Shown piece after piece: positions 1-7,043 of a stretch of 17,801 nucleotides of DNA (position 1 is the stretch's first letter; every line of letters begins with the position of its first letter). The notes under the pieces were generated by a model, which was not told the DNA's origin, ran no database searches, and saw nothing but the letters and a program-made list of their open reading frames with translations. Both the position numbers and the translations under genes were made by a program. This DNA is from SIAJ01 sp036266155 (GTDB taxonomy: Bacteria > Planctomycetota > Planctomycetia > Gemmatales > Gemmataceae). Location of the stretch: NCBI GenBank assembly GCA_036266155.1, contig DATANR010000140.1, positions 1 to 17,801 on the forward strand. The letters are read 5' to 3'.

Positions 1-183
1 GAGCGGCCGCACGCCTTCAGCGTGCACATGCTCGTTGTGCGCCACATTGCCCAGGGCGCTGCCCTGGGCTGTCCTGCCGAGCCCCTTCGGGGCGAAATGC
101 ATGTCAGAATCCTTCACGGCGTTGCCCAACGGGGTCGAAGATCGTTGATTTTGCAGACTGTGGATGTGTTGGTGTTCGCCACG

Positions 184-204
184 TCCTGCGACTCCTACGG
201 AGTC
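184..204. repeat. Hairpin repeat copy 1 (covarying with 261-281)
   Basis: A 21-base unit containing CTGCGA and a stem GACTCC (190-195), loop TAC, GGAGTC (199-204). It aligns without gaps to 261-281 with five differences. Four of them are two compensatory base-pair exchanges in the stem: pair 192-202 is C-G here and T-A in the other copy, and pair 193-201 is T-A here and C-G there. Confidence 0.7.
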
Positions 205-225
205 GGCGGAATTGGGATTCAGTTT

Positions 226-255
226 CCGGTGGTCGAGCTGCCGCTCGACCACCGG
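226..255. repeat. 13-bp perfect hairpin
   Basis: CCGGTGGTCGAGC at 226-238 is the exact reverse complement of 243-255, with a four-base loop TGCC. It is the longest perfect stem in the window. It lies about 75 bases beyond the stop codon of the - strand cytochrome gene and has no T run on either side, so it does not look like a factor-independent terminator. Confidence 0.8.
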
Positions 256-260
256 CTAAT

Positions 261-281
261 TTCTGCGATCCCTACGGGATC
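261..281. repeat. Hairpin repeat copy 2 (covarying with 184-204)
   Basis: The second copy of the 21-base unit: CTGCGA followed by GATCCC (267-272), loop TAC, GGGATC (276-281). The stem differs from copy 1 only by paired exchanges that keep complementarity, while the loop and the CTGCGA lead are unchanged. Confidence 0.7.
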
Positions 282-329
282 AATACGGGCGAGTCGCCTT
301 CGCCAAGAAGTCTCTCGATTTTCGTGGTT

Positions 330-3300
330 TCACTGCTTCTCCAAATACGCAAACAAATCGAAGATGTCCTTCGGTCGCAGCCCCCGCAGCAGCCCATCTG
401 GCATCAGCGACTTCGTGCTTGGCGTGCGGTTCTCGATGTCCACGGCCGCGATGCGTTTGGTTTCGGTCGCGCCGGTCTGCACCAGCAAACCATCGGCCGA
501 TTCAAAGACGACGATGCCGGTGATGCGTTTGCCGTCTTTCAGATCGATGTTGCTCGTGCGATAGGCCGGGGCCACGTCGCGGCTCGGGTTGACGATCGCT
601 GTGAGCAAATCGTCGCGTGACAGCCGTTTGCTGACGCCGGCGAGGTCGGGGCCAAGCCGCGTCGAGCCGCCGTGACAGGTCTGGCAGCGATCGCGGAACA
701 AGCCGCGGCCGCGTTCCAAATCGCCGGCGAGCCAGATGCCCGTACCGATCAGTTCTCGGACGGCGACCTCGTCGTCACTGACCGCGTTCAGTCGCCGGGC
801 CTCGGCCGGATGGGCCGACTCGAACCACGCAAACACCGGCCGATACGACTCGGCCAGACTCTTCGCGTCGGTACTGCGTTCGAAGATTTGAAAGCCTTGA
901 CCCGCCTGCCGGTTGATGACCTCGATCAGCTCCAGGCGTGCGGTCTTGTCTTTCGGATCCGACAACCCTTGCCGGAGCCGACGTAGTAGCGGCGTCAGGT
1001 TCTTTGGCGATTTATCGCGCGGCAAGCTCATCAACCCCTGCAACGATGCATGCAACGTGTCGCCGTTCGCCGTCTCCGCCACATCGAGGAACCGCTCGCG
1101 ATCCTCGGCGGCGGGCTTCTCGGTGAACAGGTGGATCATTGCTTCGCGGAGCGCCAGGTCCGACCAGCGAGCCCGCAACGCCGGCCGAACCTCCGCCCGA
1201 GGCAGCAACGCAAACAAGTCGAGCAACTCGGCCGAGAGCGGGAACTCCGCATCGGCCTGGAACGCATTGAAAAGCCGCACGGCCACCTCGCCGCGCGCCG
1301 CCCCGGTCAGTTTGCTCGCGACGACGACATGCCCCGGTTGCGCGATTGCCGGATGAGCCGCGAGCAGCTTGTCGAGCCCCGGATGGACGCGCAGCAACTC
1401 ACCGGTCAACTCGCCCATGCGCGCGGTCCAGTTCTGCTTGATGCGAAGCTGCCGGCCGGCGAGCTTCTTCTCGATGCCCAGCAACGCAGCGGCCACCCGC
1501 CGCGTCTGCTCCTCCGTCCGCGGCGCGGTCAGGCGAGAGAGGACCGTCACGTAATGGAAGTCGCTCGTCGGGTGGCTATTACCCGTGATCTGGCTCAGGA
1601 CTTTGGCGACAGAAGCCGAATGATCGTCCTGGAGCATGGCCAGTAGGCGGCCAGTCTCGATGTTCTCAACGGGGTCGGTCGACGGGAACTGGGCCAGGAC
1701 GTTTTCGATCATCCCACGAAGAACAAGTCGATGGTACGCGGCATCCTGTGGCCGATCGCCATTGAGCGCATAGGCGCTCCAGAGTTCGAGACCGGGCTTG
1801 GTCAGGTTCCAGTCGCCCAGGCATATTTGAATTGCCCGCAACAATTCCAACCGATCTTCGGAACGACGCGTTCGATCCATTGCATTGACGACGGCGAAAA
1901 AGTAGTCCGGCGCGAGACCATCCGGAACTGCCTCCGCCACGGCGAGCGCGGCAACCGTGCGTGCGCTAAACTCACTCGCGCGTTTCAACAGCACACGTCG
2001 CGTATCGATAGGCAGCAGTTGTACCAAACGTGTCGCCGCCAATTGAACACGGTGGTCGTCGTCACCGAGGCATTTGAGCAGTCGCCCGACGTCCACGGAC
2101 CGATTCAGGCCGCCGCCTGCAAGTTTGTCGGCGAGGGAGTTCAATGCAGCAACTTTCACGCGTGGATGCGGATCGGAAATTAACTGGCACAAACTGTTCC
2201 AAGTTTCATCAATCGACTGATATCCCGTAGCCCAGGCCGCACGGGCGCGCACGAGAGCGGACCGGCTTTCTGTAGGCGGAGCTATACCCGACGATGGGCG
2301 GTAGCCGGCGCGAACGGTGATCTCGACGGCTCGAATTCGTCGCTCGTCCGACTCGTTCTCATCCTCCGCCACACGAACGAGGTCGACCATCGGAATGTCG
2401 TACTCGATCGGCTTCCACTTCGCCATCGACCACGCTTCCAGCGGCTGTGGCGCGTTCAGCACACGATCGAGGTTGGTTATCGGCTCGCCTGGCGGGATGA
2501 CGCGGGCCTTCCCGTCGATGAGGTATTCCACCTTGTAGACCGCCCCGCGTGTGCCGCGGCCGCCAATGCTAATGAAGAGCGAGCCGTCCGGGCCGACGCG
2601 CATCGCCGTCGGCGCGAAGCCGTTCGTGCCGGTCGATTCGAGAAACACTTCCGGCTTTACCTTCTTGTAGCTGCTTCCCTCGGGAATCAGCGGCATGTAG
2701 TAGATCTTGCCGAAGGTCCAGTCCGCCAGGAACACGCCGCCGCGATAGTGCTTCGGGAATTGCGTGTGGCGGTAGCAGCAGACAGCCGTCGGCGACCCAC
2801 GGCCCATGTCGGCGAGCATTTCAACCGTGTCCGGGTAGTAGTCCGGTCGGCCGAGCGAGCGTGTGAAACCCGTCAAGCGCCAGCCGTGATGAGCGCCAGG
2901 CAGTACGTGATAGACGCGCGTCGGGACGTACCACGGCAACAGATAGTCGCGCTCGGTGTCGCTGTCAAAGGTGATGATGTCGCCGTACGGCGTGAAGTCA
3001 AAGTCGTAAGGGTTGCGGAAACCGTGGGCGATGACGTCGGGGTCGACGTTCCTCCAATCCATGAAGTACGGAAATCGAAGCATGCCACCGGCTTCTGGTG
3101 TTCGCACCGGCGAGGTCGGTCTGAGGCGCAGCGAGGCAAGGGCAGCATCGTTGCCGGCAATGGCGTACAAGCCGCCCTCCGGGCCAGCCTTAATGGCGTG
3201 GCCGCCATGCTCCGAAAACTTCCAACTCTGGGTGAAGAAATTGCTTGTCCAACGAGTTGTTCCCCCGTCGTCCTTTGGAGCTTCGATCGTTTGGATGATC

Positions 3301-3620
3301 TGGCCGTCTCCGGACATCATGCAGTATTTCTTCAGCTCCCCTTGCGAGTAATACAGCCCCATGAGACCCGTCTTTGTTTGCTCGACGTCCGTCGCCTTGT
3401 CCGCCTTCCCCGTGCCCTTGGTATCCTCCAGCAGCCGGACATAGCCCGGTCCCGAGACGACGACGCGGCCCTTTTCGTCCAGGGCCATTGTGAAGATGTC
3501 GTTCGCCAAGATGTGGTCGGCCCAGAGCGTGACCTTGAAATTGGGCGGCGCCTTCAGGCCGAGATCGTCGGCGTGCAGCGGCAACGCAATGAAAAGCAAT
3601 GCAAGCGTGGTGCAACGCAT
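330..3620 (-). CDS. PVC-type membrane-bound dehydrogenase with C-terminal CxxCH cytochrome domain
   Basis: The 1096-residue protein starts with a signal peptide (about residues 1-17, hydrophobic core followed by LHA-DD), so it is exported. Residues about 20-370 form a propeller region typical of the PVC membrane-bound dehydrogenase family, with conserved blocks such as AHGFRNPYDFDF at 198-209, LPWYVPTR near 228-235 and GRGSPT near 273-278. The middle (about 400-900) is an alpha-helical segment that looks like HEAT-type repeats. The C-terminal 120 residues are the heme-binding domain: CQTCH at 979-983 binds heme c, and the methionine of SLMPDGLL (about 1073) is a likely distal ligand. These features match the families named TIGR02604 and TIGR02603. 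Substrate is unknown; sugar oxidation is a guess from the family fold. The start is fixed by GGAGG at 3627-3631, six bases before ATG, and by the signal peptide. The frame stays open further upstream, but there it runs antisense to the next gene. The gene stands alone on its strand and is divergent from the AguB-like amidase. Confidence 0.93.
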   Translation of the reverse strand: MRCTTLALLFIALPLHADDLGLKAPPNFKVTLWADHILANDIFTMALDEKGRVVVSGPGYVRLLEDTKGTGKADKATDVEQTKTGLMGLYYSQGELKKYCMMSGDGQIIQTIEAPKDDGGTTRWTSNFFTQSWKFSEHGGHAIKAGPEGGLYAIAGNDAALASLRLRPTSPVRTPEAGGMLRFPYFMDWRNVDPDVIAHGFRNPYDFDFTPYGDIITFDSDTERDYLLPWYVPTRVYHVLPGAHHGWRLTGFTRSLGRPDYYPDTVEMLADMGRGSPTAVCCYRHTQFPKHYRGGVFLADWTFGKIYYMPLIPEGSSYKKVKPEVFLESTGTNGFAPTAMRVGPDGSLFISIGGRGTRGAVYKVEYLIDGKARVIPPGEPITNLDRVLNAPQPLEAWSMAKWKPIEYDIPMVDLVRVAEDENESDERRIRAVEITVRAGYRPSSGIAPPTESRSALVRARAAWATGYQSIDETWNSLCQLISDPHPRVKVAALNSLADKLAGGGLNRSVDVGRLLKCLGDDDHRVQLAATRLVQLLPIDTRRVLLKRASEFSARTVAALAVAEAVPDGLAPDYFFAVVNAMDRTRRSEDRLELLRAIQICLGDWNLTKPGLELWSAYALNGDRPQDAAYHRLVLRGMIENVLAQFPSTDPVENIETGRLLAMLQDDHSASVAKVLSQITGNSHPTSDFHYVTVLSRLTAPRTEEQTRRVAAALLGIEKKLAGRQLRIKQNWTARMGELTGELLRVHPGLDKLLAAHPAIAQPGHVVVASKLTGAARGEVAVRLFNAFQADAEFPLSAELLDLFALLPRAEVRPALRARWSDLALREAMIHLFTEKPAAEDRERFLDVAETANGDTLHASLQGLMSLPRDKSPKNLTPLLRRLRQGLSDPKDKTARLELIEVINRQAGQGFQIFERSTDAKSLAESYRPVFAWFESAHPAEARRLNAVSDDEVAVRELIGTGIWLAGDLERGRGLFRDRCQTCHGGSTRLGPDLAGVSKRLSRDDLLTAIVNPSRDVAPAYRTSNIDLKDGKRITGIVVFESADGLLVQTGATETKRIAAVDIENRTPSTKSLMPDGLLRGLRPKDIFDLFAYLEKQ

Positions 3621-3835
3621 GGCGGGCCTCCAGATCGTTAACCCCCGATGGTAACCGACCGTTGGCGGGAAAGAAATGGGTTGCCCTCGCGTTCGAGCGA
3701 AGCCCGCCAAGTGTTCTGGCGCTGGCGCTGCGACGCGAGTTACTACCACTTTCTTGGGGGTTCCTGGCGCCACTTTTTTCTCGGCCGCTCTCGCCATAAC
3801 CATCGGCCGCGCCGAATGTTTCGGCAATTGTGAAT

Positions 3836-3901
3836 TCAAAGAGCGCCAACCCGATGCACCACTGGCGCTCTTCGTGGCGCTCTTTGATTGGCGCCCTTTG
3901 A
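3836..3901. repeat. Inverted plus tandem direct repeats (TGGCGCTCTTTGA type)
   Basis: TCAAAGAGCGCCA (3836-3848) is the exact reverse complement of TGGCGCTCTTTGA (3875-3887). Two further direct copies flank the latter: TGGCGCTCTTCG (3863-3874) and TGGCGCCCTTTGA (3889-3901). The first arm can pair over 13 bp with the copy at 3875 or over 10 bp with the copy at 3863, but not with both. The block ends 84 bases before the AguB-like start codon, just upstream of its likely -10 box, so it could be an operator array. A degenerate repeat element is the alternative. Confidence 0.75.
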
Positions 3902-3944
3902 TTTGGACGGTGATCGCCGCATCCGCGGTAAACAACTCCGCCTC

Positions 3945-3950
3945 TATAAT
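3945..3950 (+). promoter_or_regulatory. Candidate -10 box (TATAAT) for the amidase gene
   Basis: A perfect TATAAT lies 35 bases before the ATG at 3986, which would give a leader of about 30 bases. No good TTGACA-like -35 element sits 16-19 bases upstream, so if it is used, an activator may be needed. The repeat block at 3836-3901 is suitably placed for one. In such GC-rich sequence a perfect -10 is notable but not proof. Confidence 0.4.
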
Positions 3951-3985
3951 CTGCCAGACAATCATTGCCTGAGTGGGGACGCCGG

Positions 3986-4867
3986 ATGCCGTCGAACGAG
4001 TTCGTCCTGGGGCTAGTGCAGATGCAATGCGCCACCGAGCCGGCACCCAACATGGAAAAGGCGGTTGCGCAAATCCACGCGGCCGCCAAACGCGGGGCCC
4101 AGATCGTTTGCCTCCCCGAGCTGTTCCTGTCGCCGTACTTCTGCAACACGCACGACATGCGGCTGTTCGACCTCGCCGAGCCCATCCCCGGCCCACGGAC
4201 CGAGCGGCTCGCGAAAGCGGCGAAGGACGCTGGCGTTGTCGTGGTCGCCTCGCTCTTTGAGCAACGAATGCCGGGCCTGTGCTTCAACACGGCCGTCGTC
4301 TTCGACGCTGATGGCTCGATGCTCGGCATCTACCGCAAGATGCACATCCCGCACGATCCGCTGTTCTTCGAGAAGTATTACTTCCGGCCCGGCGACCAGG
4401 GCTTCAAGGTGTTCGCCACGAAGTTCGGCAAGGTCGGCACGCTGGTCTGTTGGGATCAATGGTTTCCTGAAGGTGCTCGGCTGACCGCGATGAAGGGGGC
4501 CGAGGTGCTCGTCTATCCGACCGCCATCGGCTGGCATCCCCGCGAGAAACAGGAGTTCGGCAAGAGCCAGCACGATGCGTGGGAGACGATCCAGCGCAGC
4601 CACGCGATCGCGAACGGCCTCTACGTGACGGCGATCAATCGCGTTGGCTTCGAACCCTCACCGGCGGGCGACGGGCTGGAATTCTGGGGCGCGTCATTCG
4701 TGGCCGACCCGTTCGGCGTCGTCCTCGCCCGCGGTTCGCATAAGAACGAGGAGCTGATCGTCGTCCCGTGTTCACGCGACCGCATGCTCGACGTCCGCCG
4801 CAACTGGCCCTTCTTCCGCGATCGGCGGATCGATGCGTATGGCGGCTTAACACAAGTGGCGGATTGA
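3986..4867 (+). CDS. aguB: N-carbamoylputrescine amidase-like carbon-nitrogen hydrolase
   Basis: This 293-residue cytoplasmic protein has the usual length and layout of the nitrilase-superfamily amidases. The catalytic triad is visible: Glu45 in LPELF, Lys118 in YRKMH and the nucleophile Cys155 in VCWDQWFPE. The blocks HIPHDPLFFEKYYFRPGD (120-137) and YPTAIGWHP (177-185) are typical of N-carbamoylputrescine amidase, which releases putrescine, CO2 and ammonia. No agmatine deiminase gene is in the window, so the pathway partner must lie elsewhere and a related amide substrate cannot be excluded. ATG at 3986 was chosen over an in-frame TTG at 3965 because GGGGA precedes it at suitable distance and family homology begins right after it. 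The amidohydrolase gene follows 38 bases downstream on the same strand. Confidence 0.88.
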   Translation: MPSNEFVLGLVQMQCATEPAPNMEKAVAQIHAAAKRGAQIVCLPELFLSPYFCNTHDMRLFDLAEPIPGPRTERLAKAAKDAGVVVVASLFEQRMPGLCFNTAVVFDADGSMLGIYRKMHIPHDPLFFEKYYFRPGDQGFKVFATKFGKVGTLVCWDQWFPEGARLTAMKGAEVLVYPTAIGWHPREKQEFGKSQHDAWETIQRSHAIANGLYVTAINRVGFEPSPAGDGLEFWGASFVADPFGVVLARGSHKNEELIVVPCSRDRMLDVRRNWPFFRDRRIDAYGGLTQVAD

Positions 4868-4869
4868 AC

Positions 4870-4894
4870 AGGTCCGGCTCGGCTCGCCGGACCT
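4870..4894. repeat. REP-like hairpin between the amidase and amidohydrolase genes
   Basis: AGGTCCGGC (4870-4878) pairs perfectly with GCCGGACCT (4886-4894) across a seven-base loop. Read on the - strand the unit begins GTAG (4896-4893), the tetranucleotide seen at the foot of many REP sequences. It fills most of the 38-base gap and ends 11 bases before the next ATG. It could be a REP-type element or an intergenic mRNA processing signal. There is no T run. Confidence 0.65.
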
Positions 4895-4905
4895 ACCATA
4901 TCTTC

Positions 4906-5940
4906 ATGAGCGAGCCGACCGCCCCGCCGGAACACAATGTCACCGGCCACGATTATTCCAAGCGCGATCATTTCACCTATGTCGGCCCACCGATCATCGA
5001 CATCCACGCCCACGTGACGATGACGTCGCCAGAGGACAAGGCAGCCGGCCCGGCGGGTGGCTATGGCGACAAGGGCTCGAGTGACGCGGCCGCGATGATG
5101 TTGGACGTCGCGACCGAGTTCAACATCGGCCTGACCGTCAGCATGTGCCCGCCGCAGGACATCGCCCCGTTGCGGGCACGCGTTGGCGATCGGCTGATGT
5201 TTAACGGCATGCTCAACAAGAAGCCGGACGAACCGGACGACGCGGCCTATCGCACGCTCGACCAGTTCATCGAAGGCGGCGTCAAAATCGTCAAGCTCTG
5301 GTCGGCCCCGCGTGGCCGCGAACGCGGCCTGCTCGTCGATGCCCCGTGGCGGCTCGAAGCCTTGCGGCGTGCCTGGAAGGCCGGCGTGAAAATCGTGATG
5401 GTTCATGTCGGCGACCCGGACGTCTGGTGGACGCACACGTACCAGGACACCGCGAAATTCGGCACGAAGCCCGACCAGTACAAGCCGTTCATGCGCACAA
5501 TCGAGCTGTTTCCGGAGTTCGTGTGGATCGGCGCCCACATGGGTGGTGACCCGGAACACCCTGACCATCTCGAAGCGATGTTGGAAAAGCACCCGAATCT
5601 CTATTTCGACACGAGCGCGACCAAATGGCAGGTGCGTGAGGTGTCGCCGCGTGCCGACGCGACGCGGGCAATGATTTGCCGGCATCCAACGCGCTTTCTG
5701 TTCGGGTCCGATCTGGTCACGCGGCACGGATTAACGCGCGAGCACTACGTCAGCCGATACTGGTGTCAGCGAACGCTGTGGGAAAGCACCTGGGAAGGCC
5801 CGAGCCCGATCGCGGACCCGGATTTTAAGGCGGACGGTGAACAGCGAACGCCGATTTTGCGCGGCGTCGGCCTGCCGCCAGACGTGCTAAGGCGCGTGTA
5901 CGTGGAGAACGCACGCAATCTGCTTGGGCTGGGTAAGTAG
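4906..5940 (+). CDS. Amidohydrolase family protein (Amidohydro_2 / ACMSD-like)
   Basis: A 344-residue metal-dependent hydrolase with a TIM-barrel pattern. The likely metal ligands appear in the expected order: His34 and His36 in IDIHAHV, His167 in MVHVGD, His211 in GAHMGG and Asp269 in FGSD. No signal peptide is visible, so it should be cytoplasmic. This family (PF04909) contains decarboxylases and hydrolases, and the substrate cannot be read from sequence. The frame is open to 4768, overlapping the amidase gene, but that extension translates the hairpin at 4870-4894, so ATG 4906 is preferred. The Shine-Dalgarno signal is weak, which suggests dependence on the upstream gene. Co-orientation and close spacing suggest an operon with the amidase. 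Confidence 0.85.
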   Translation: MSEPTAPPEHNVTGHDYSKRDHFTYVGPPIIDIHAHVTMTSPEDKAAGPAGGYGDKGSSDAAAMMLDVATEFNIGLTVSMCPPQDIAPLRARVGDRLMFNGMLNKKPDEPDDAAYRTLDQFIEGGVKIVKLWSAPRGRERGLLVDAPWRLEALRRAWKAGVKIVMVHVGDPDVWWTHTYQDTAKFGTKPDQYKPFMRTIELFPEFVWIGAHMGGDPEHPDHLEAMLEKHPNLYFDTSATKWQVREVSPRADATRAMICRHPTRFLFGSDLVTRHGLTREHYVSRYWCQRTLWESTWEGPSPIADPDFKADGEQRTPILRGVGLPPDVLRRVYVENARNLLGLGK

Positions 5941-6001
5941 ATTGGGTTTGCCGGTCTGGCGCGATTCGGTTAACTTTTCTGGTAGACCCGCGCCGTCGTC
6001 T

Positions 6002-6007
6002 AGGGGA
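6002..6007 (+). promoter_or_regulatory. Ribosome binding site for lpxD GTG start
   Basis: AGGGGA lies seven bases before GTG 6015. It supports GTG as the start of lpxD, since no in-frame ATG gives the expected N-terminus. Confidence 0.6.
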
Positions 6008-6014
6008 TTCGGAC

Positions 6015-7043
6015 GTGACGTTGACCGTGCGCGACCTGGCGGAGTTGGTGCAAGGCGAAGTCGTCGGCGACCCGGCGTATGTGATCAGAGCCGCGCGGCC
6101 GCTGAGCGATGCGCCGAAGGCCGACGAAATCACGGTTATCCTGCACGAAAAATACATCCCGCAATTCCACGCCTCAGCCGCCGGCGCTGCCGTGGTTGAT
6201 CAATCGGTCCCGCTCAACGGCAAGACGATGGTTCGGGTCAAAGACCCGCTGCTGGCGTTCGTGACCATCGTACAGAAGCTGCACGTCAAGCCGGCGACCG
6301 TTGCTGTTGGCGTTCACCCGTCGGCCGTCGTTCATCCAACGGCAACGCTCGGCCCCGAAGTCAGCATCGGCCCACACGTGAGCATTGGCGAAGGCAGCGT
6401 CATCGGCGCACGCTGCCACTTGGCGGCCGGCGTGACGGTCGGCAGCGATTGCAAGCTCGGCGACGACGTGGCGCTTGGACCAAACGTGGTCATCTACGAT
6501 CGCTGCATTCTCGGCCATCGCGTGATCATCCACGGCAACGCGGTCATCGGGGCCGACGGCTTCGGCTTCCGTACGATCCAAGGCAAACACGTCAAAGTGC
6601 CGCAGGTCGGCAACGTCGAGATCGGCGACGACGTCGAGATCGGAGCTTGCACCACGATCGATCGCGCGACCTTCGGCACCACGCGCATCGGCGTCGGATC
6701 GAAGATCGACAACCTCGTGCAAATCGCACACAACTGCCAGATCGGCAAGCACAACATCTTCGCGGCCCAGGTCGGGATCGCGGGATCCGTAACAACGGGC
6801 GACTACGTGGTGATGGCCGGCCAGGTCGGCATCGCGGATCACTGCCGCATCGGCGATCGGACCATGTTGGGCGCCAAGTCCGGCGTTCACAGCGATATCC
6901 CCTCCGATCAAAAGATGCTTGGCGCTCCGGCGACGCCCGTGTCGGAACAACTTCGCATTCTCTCGAGCCTGGAAAAACTTCCCGAGATGCGGAAGGACAT
7001 CCGCGAACTGAAGAAGCACCTGCGCGTGCCGGAATCCGGATGA
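6015..7043 (+). CDS. lpxD: UDP-3-O-acylglucosamine N-acyltransferase
   Basis: The 342-residue protein has the two-part build of LpxD. The N-terminal domain (about 1-100) has a uridine-binding pattern, and residues about 100-300 form a left-handed beta helix of hexapeptide repeats. The catalytic histidine is His239 in NLVQIAHNCQIG, the same motif as in characterised LpxD enzymes, and the glycine-rich repeats continue through GIADHCRIGDRTMLGAKSGV. It transfers an acyl chain from acyl-ACP to the 2-amino group of UDP-3-O-acylglucosamine in lipid A synthesis, in the cytoplasm. A C-terminal helix (about 311-337) would assist trimer and ACP contacts. The start is GTG with a good ribosome binding site. 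The stop overlaps the start of lpxI by ATGA. A 74-base gap follows the amidohydrolase gene. Confidence 0.95.
   Translation: MTLTVRDLAELVQGEVVGDPAYVIRAARPLSDAPKADEITVILHEKYIPQFHASAAGAAVVDQSVPLNGKTMVRVKDPLLAFVTIVQKLHVKPATVAVGVHPSAVVHPTATLGPEVSIGPHVSIGEGSVIGARCHLAAGVTVGSDCKLGDDVALGPNVVIYDRCILGHRVIIHGNAVIGADGFGFRTIQGKHVKVPQVGNVEIGDDVEIGACTTIDRATFGTTRIGVGSKIDNLVQIAHNCQIGKHNIFAAQVGIAGSVTTGDYVVMAGQVGIADHCRIGDRTMLGAKSGVHSDIPSDQKMLGAPATPVSEQLRILSSLEKLPEMRKDIRELKKHLRVPESG

Larger units (their letters stand above)
1..329. repeat. Array of short hairpins, no credible gene
   Basis: This stretch beyond the 3' end of the PVC cytochrome gene holds at least six perfect inverted repeats with short loops. They are 9-14/20-25 (GCACGC), 49-57/61-69 (GCCCAGGGC, 3-nt loop), 81-85/89-93 (GCCCC, loop TTC), 189-195/199-205 (CGACTCC, loop TAC), 226-238/243-255 (13 bp, loop TGCC) and 267-272/276-281 (GATCCC, loop TAC). 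Reading frames that cross it simply translate the palindromes and then run antisense through the neighbouring gene, so I call no protein here. No stem is followed by a T run on either strand, so these are not ordinary intrinsic terminators. A REP-like repeat cluster or a structured RNA 3' region is possible; which one is unresolved. The array may continue beyond the left edge. Confidence 0.75.
3621..3985. other. Divergent intergenic spacer rich in TGGCG repeats
   Basis: This 365-base spacer separates two divergently transcribed genes and holds no credible ORF. It carries an 8-bp inverted repeat TTGGCGGG/CCCGCCAA (3662-3669/3703-3710), a tandem TGGCGCTGGCGCTG (3717-3730), the palindrome TGGCGCCA (3765-3772), the repeat block at 3836-3901 and a TATAAT box at 3945-3950. 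I count eleven TGGCG or CGCCA words in about 240 bases. No convincing promoter was found for the - strand gene. Confidence 0.7.

Noticed and set aside
124..130. GCCCAAC resembling an integron attC core site
   Set aside because: No matching partner core site lies at the right distance and there is no cassette-like ORF or integrase.
22..564. Open frame of 180 codons on the + strand at the left edge
   Set aside because: Its first half translates the palindromic hairpins and its second half runs antisense to the conserved cytochrome domain; no ribosome binding site or protein-like composition.
3774..3779. T6 run as a terminator tail
   Set aside because: Only the loopless 8-base palindrome TGGCGCCA precedes it, and no + strand gene lies upstream.
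3621..4196. Upstream extension of the - strand cytochrome gene frame
   Set aside because: The extension lies antisense to the AguB-like gene and precedes a clear signal peptide and a strong GGAGG site at 3620, so it is chance openness in GC-rich DNA.
3190..4329. 379-codon open frame on the - strand
   Set aside because: It overlaps the cytochrome and amidase genes in other frames, is rich in Arg/Gly/Ala and shows no domain.
4621..5727. 368-codon open frame antisense to the amidohydrolase
   Set aside because: It mirrors a strongly conserved gene on the other strand and has no motif or ribosome binding site.
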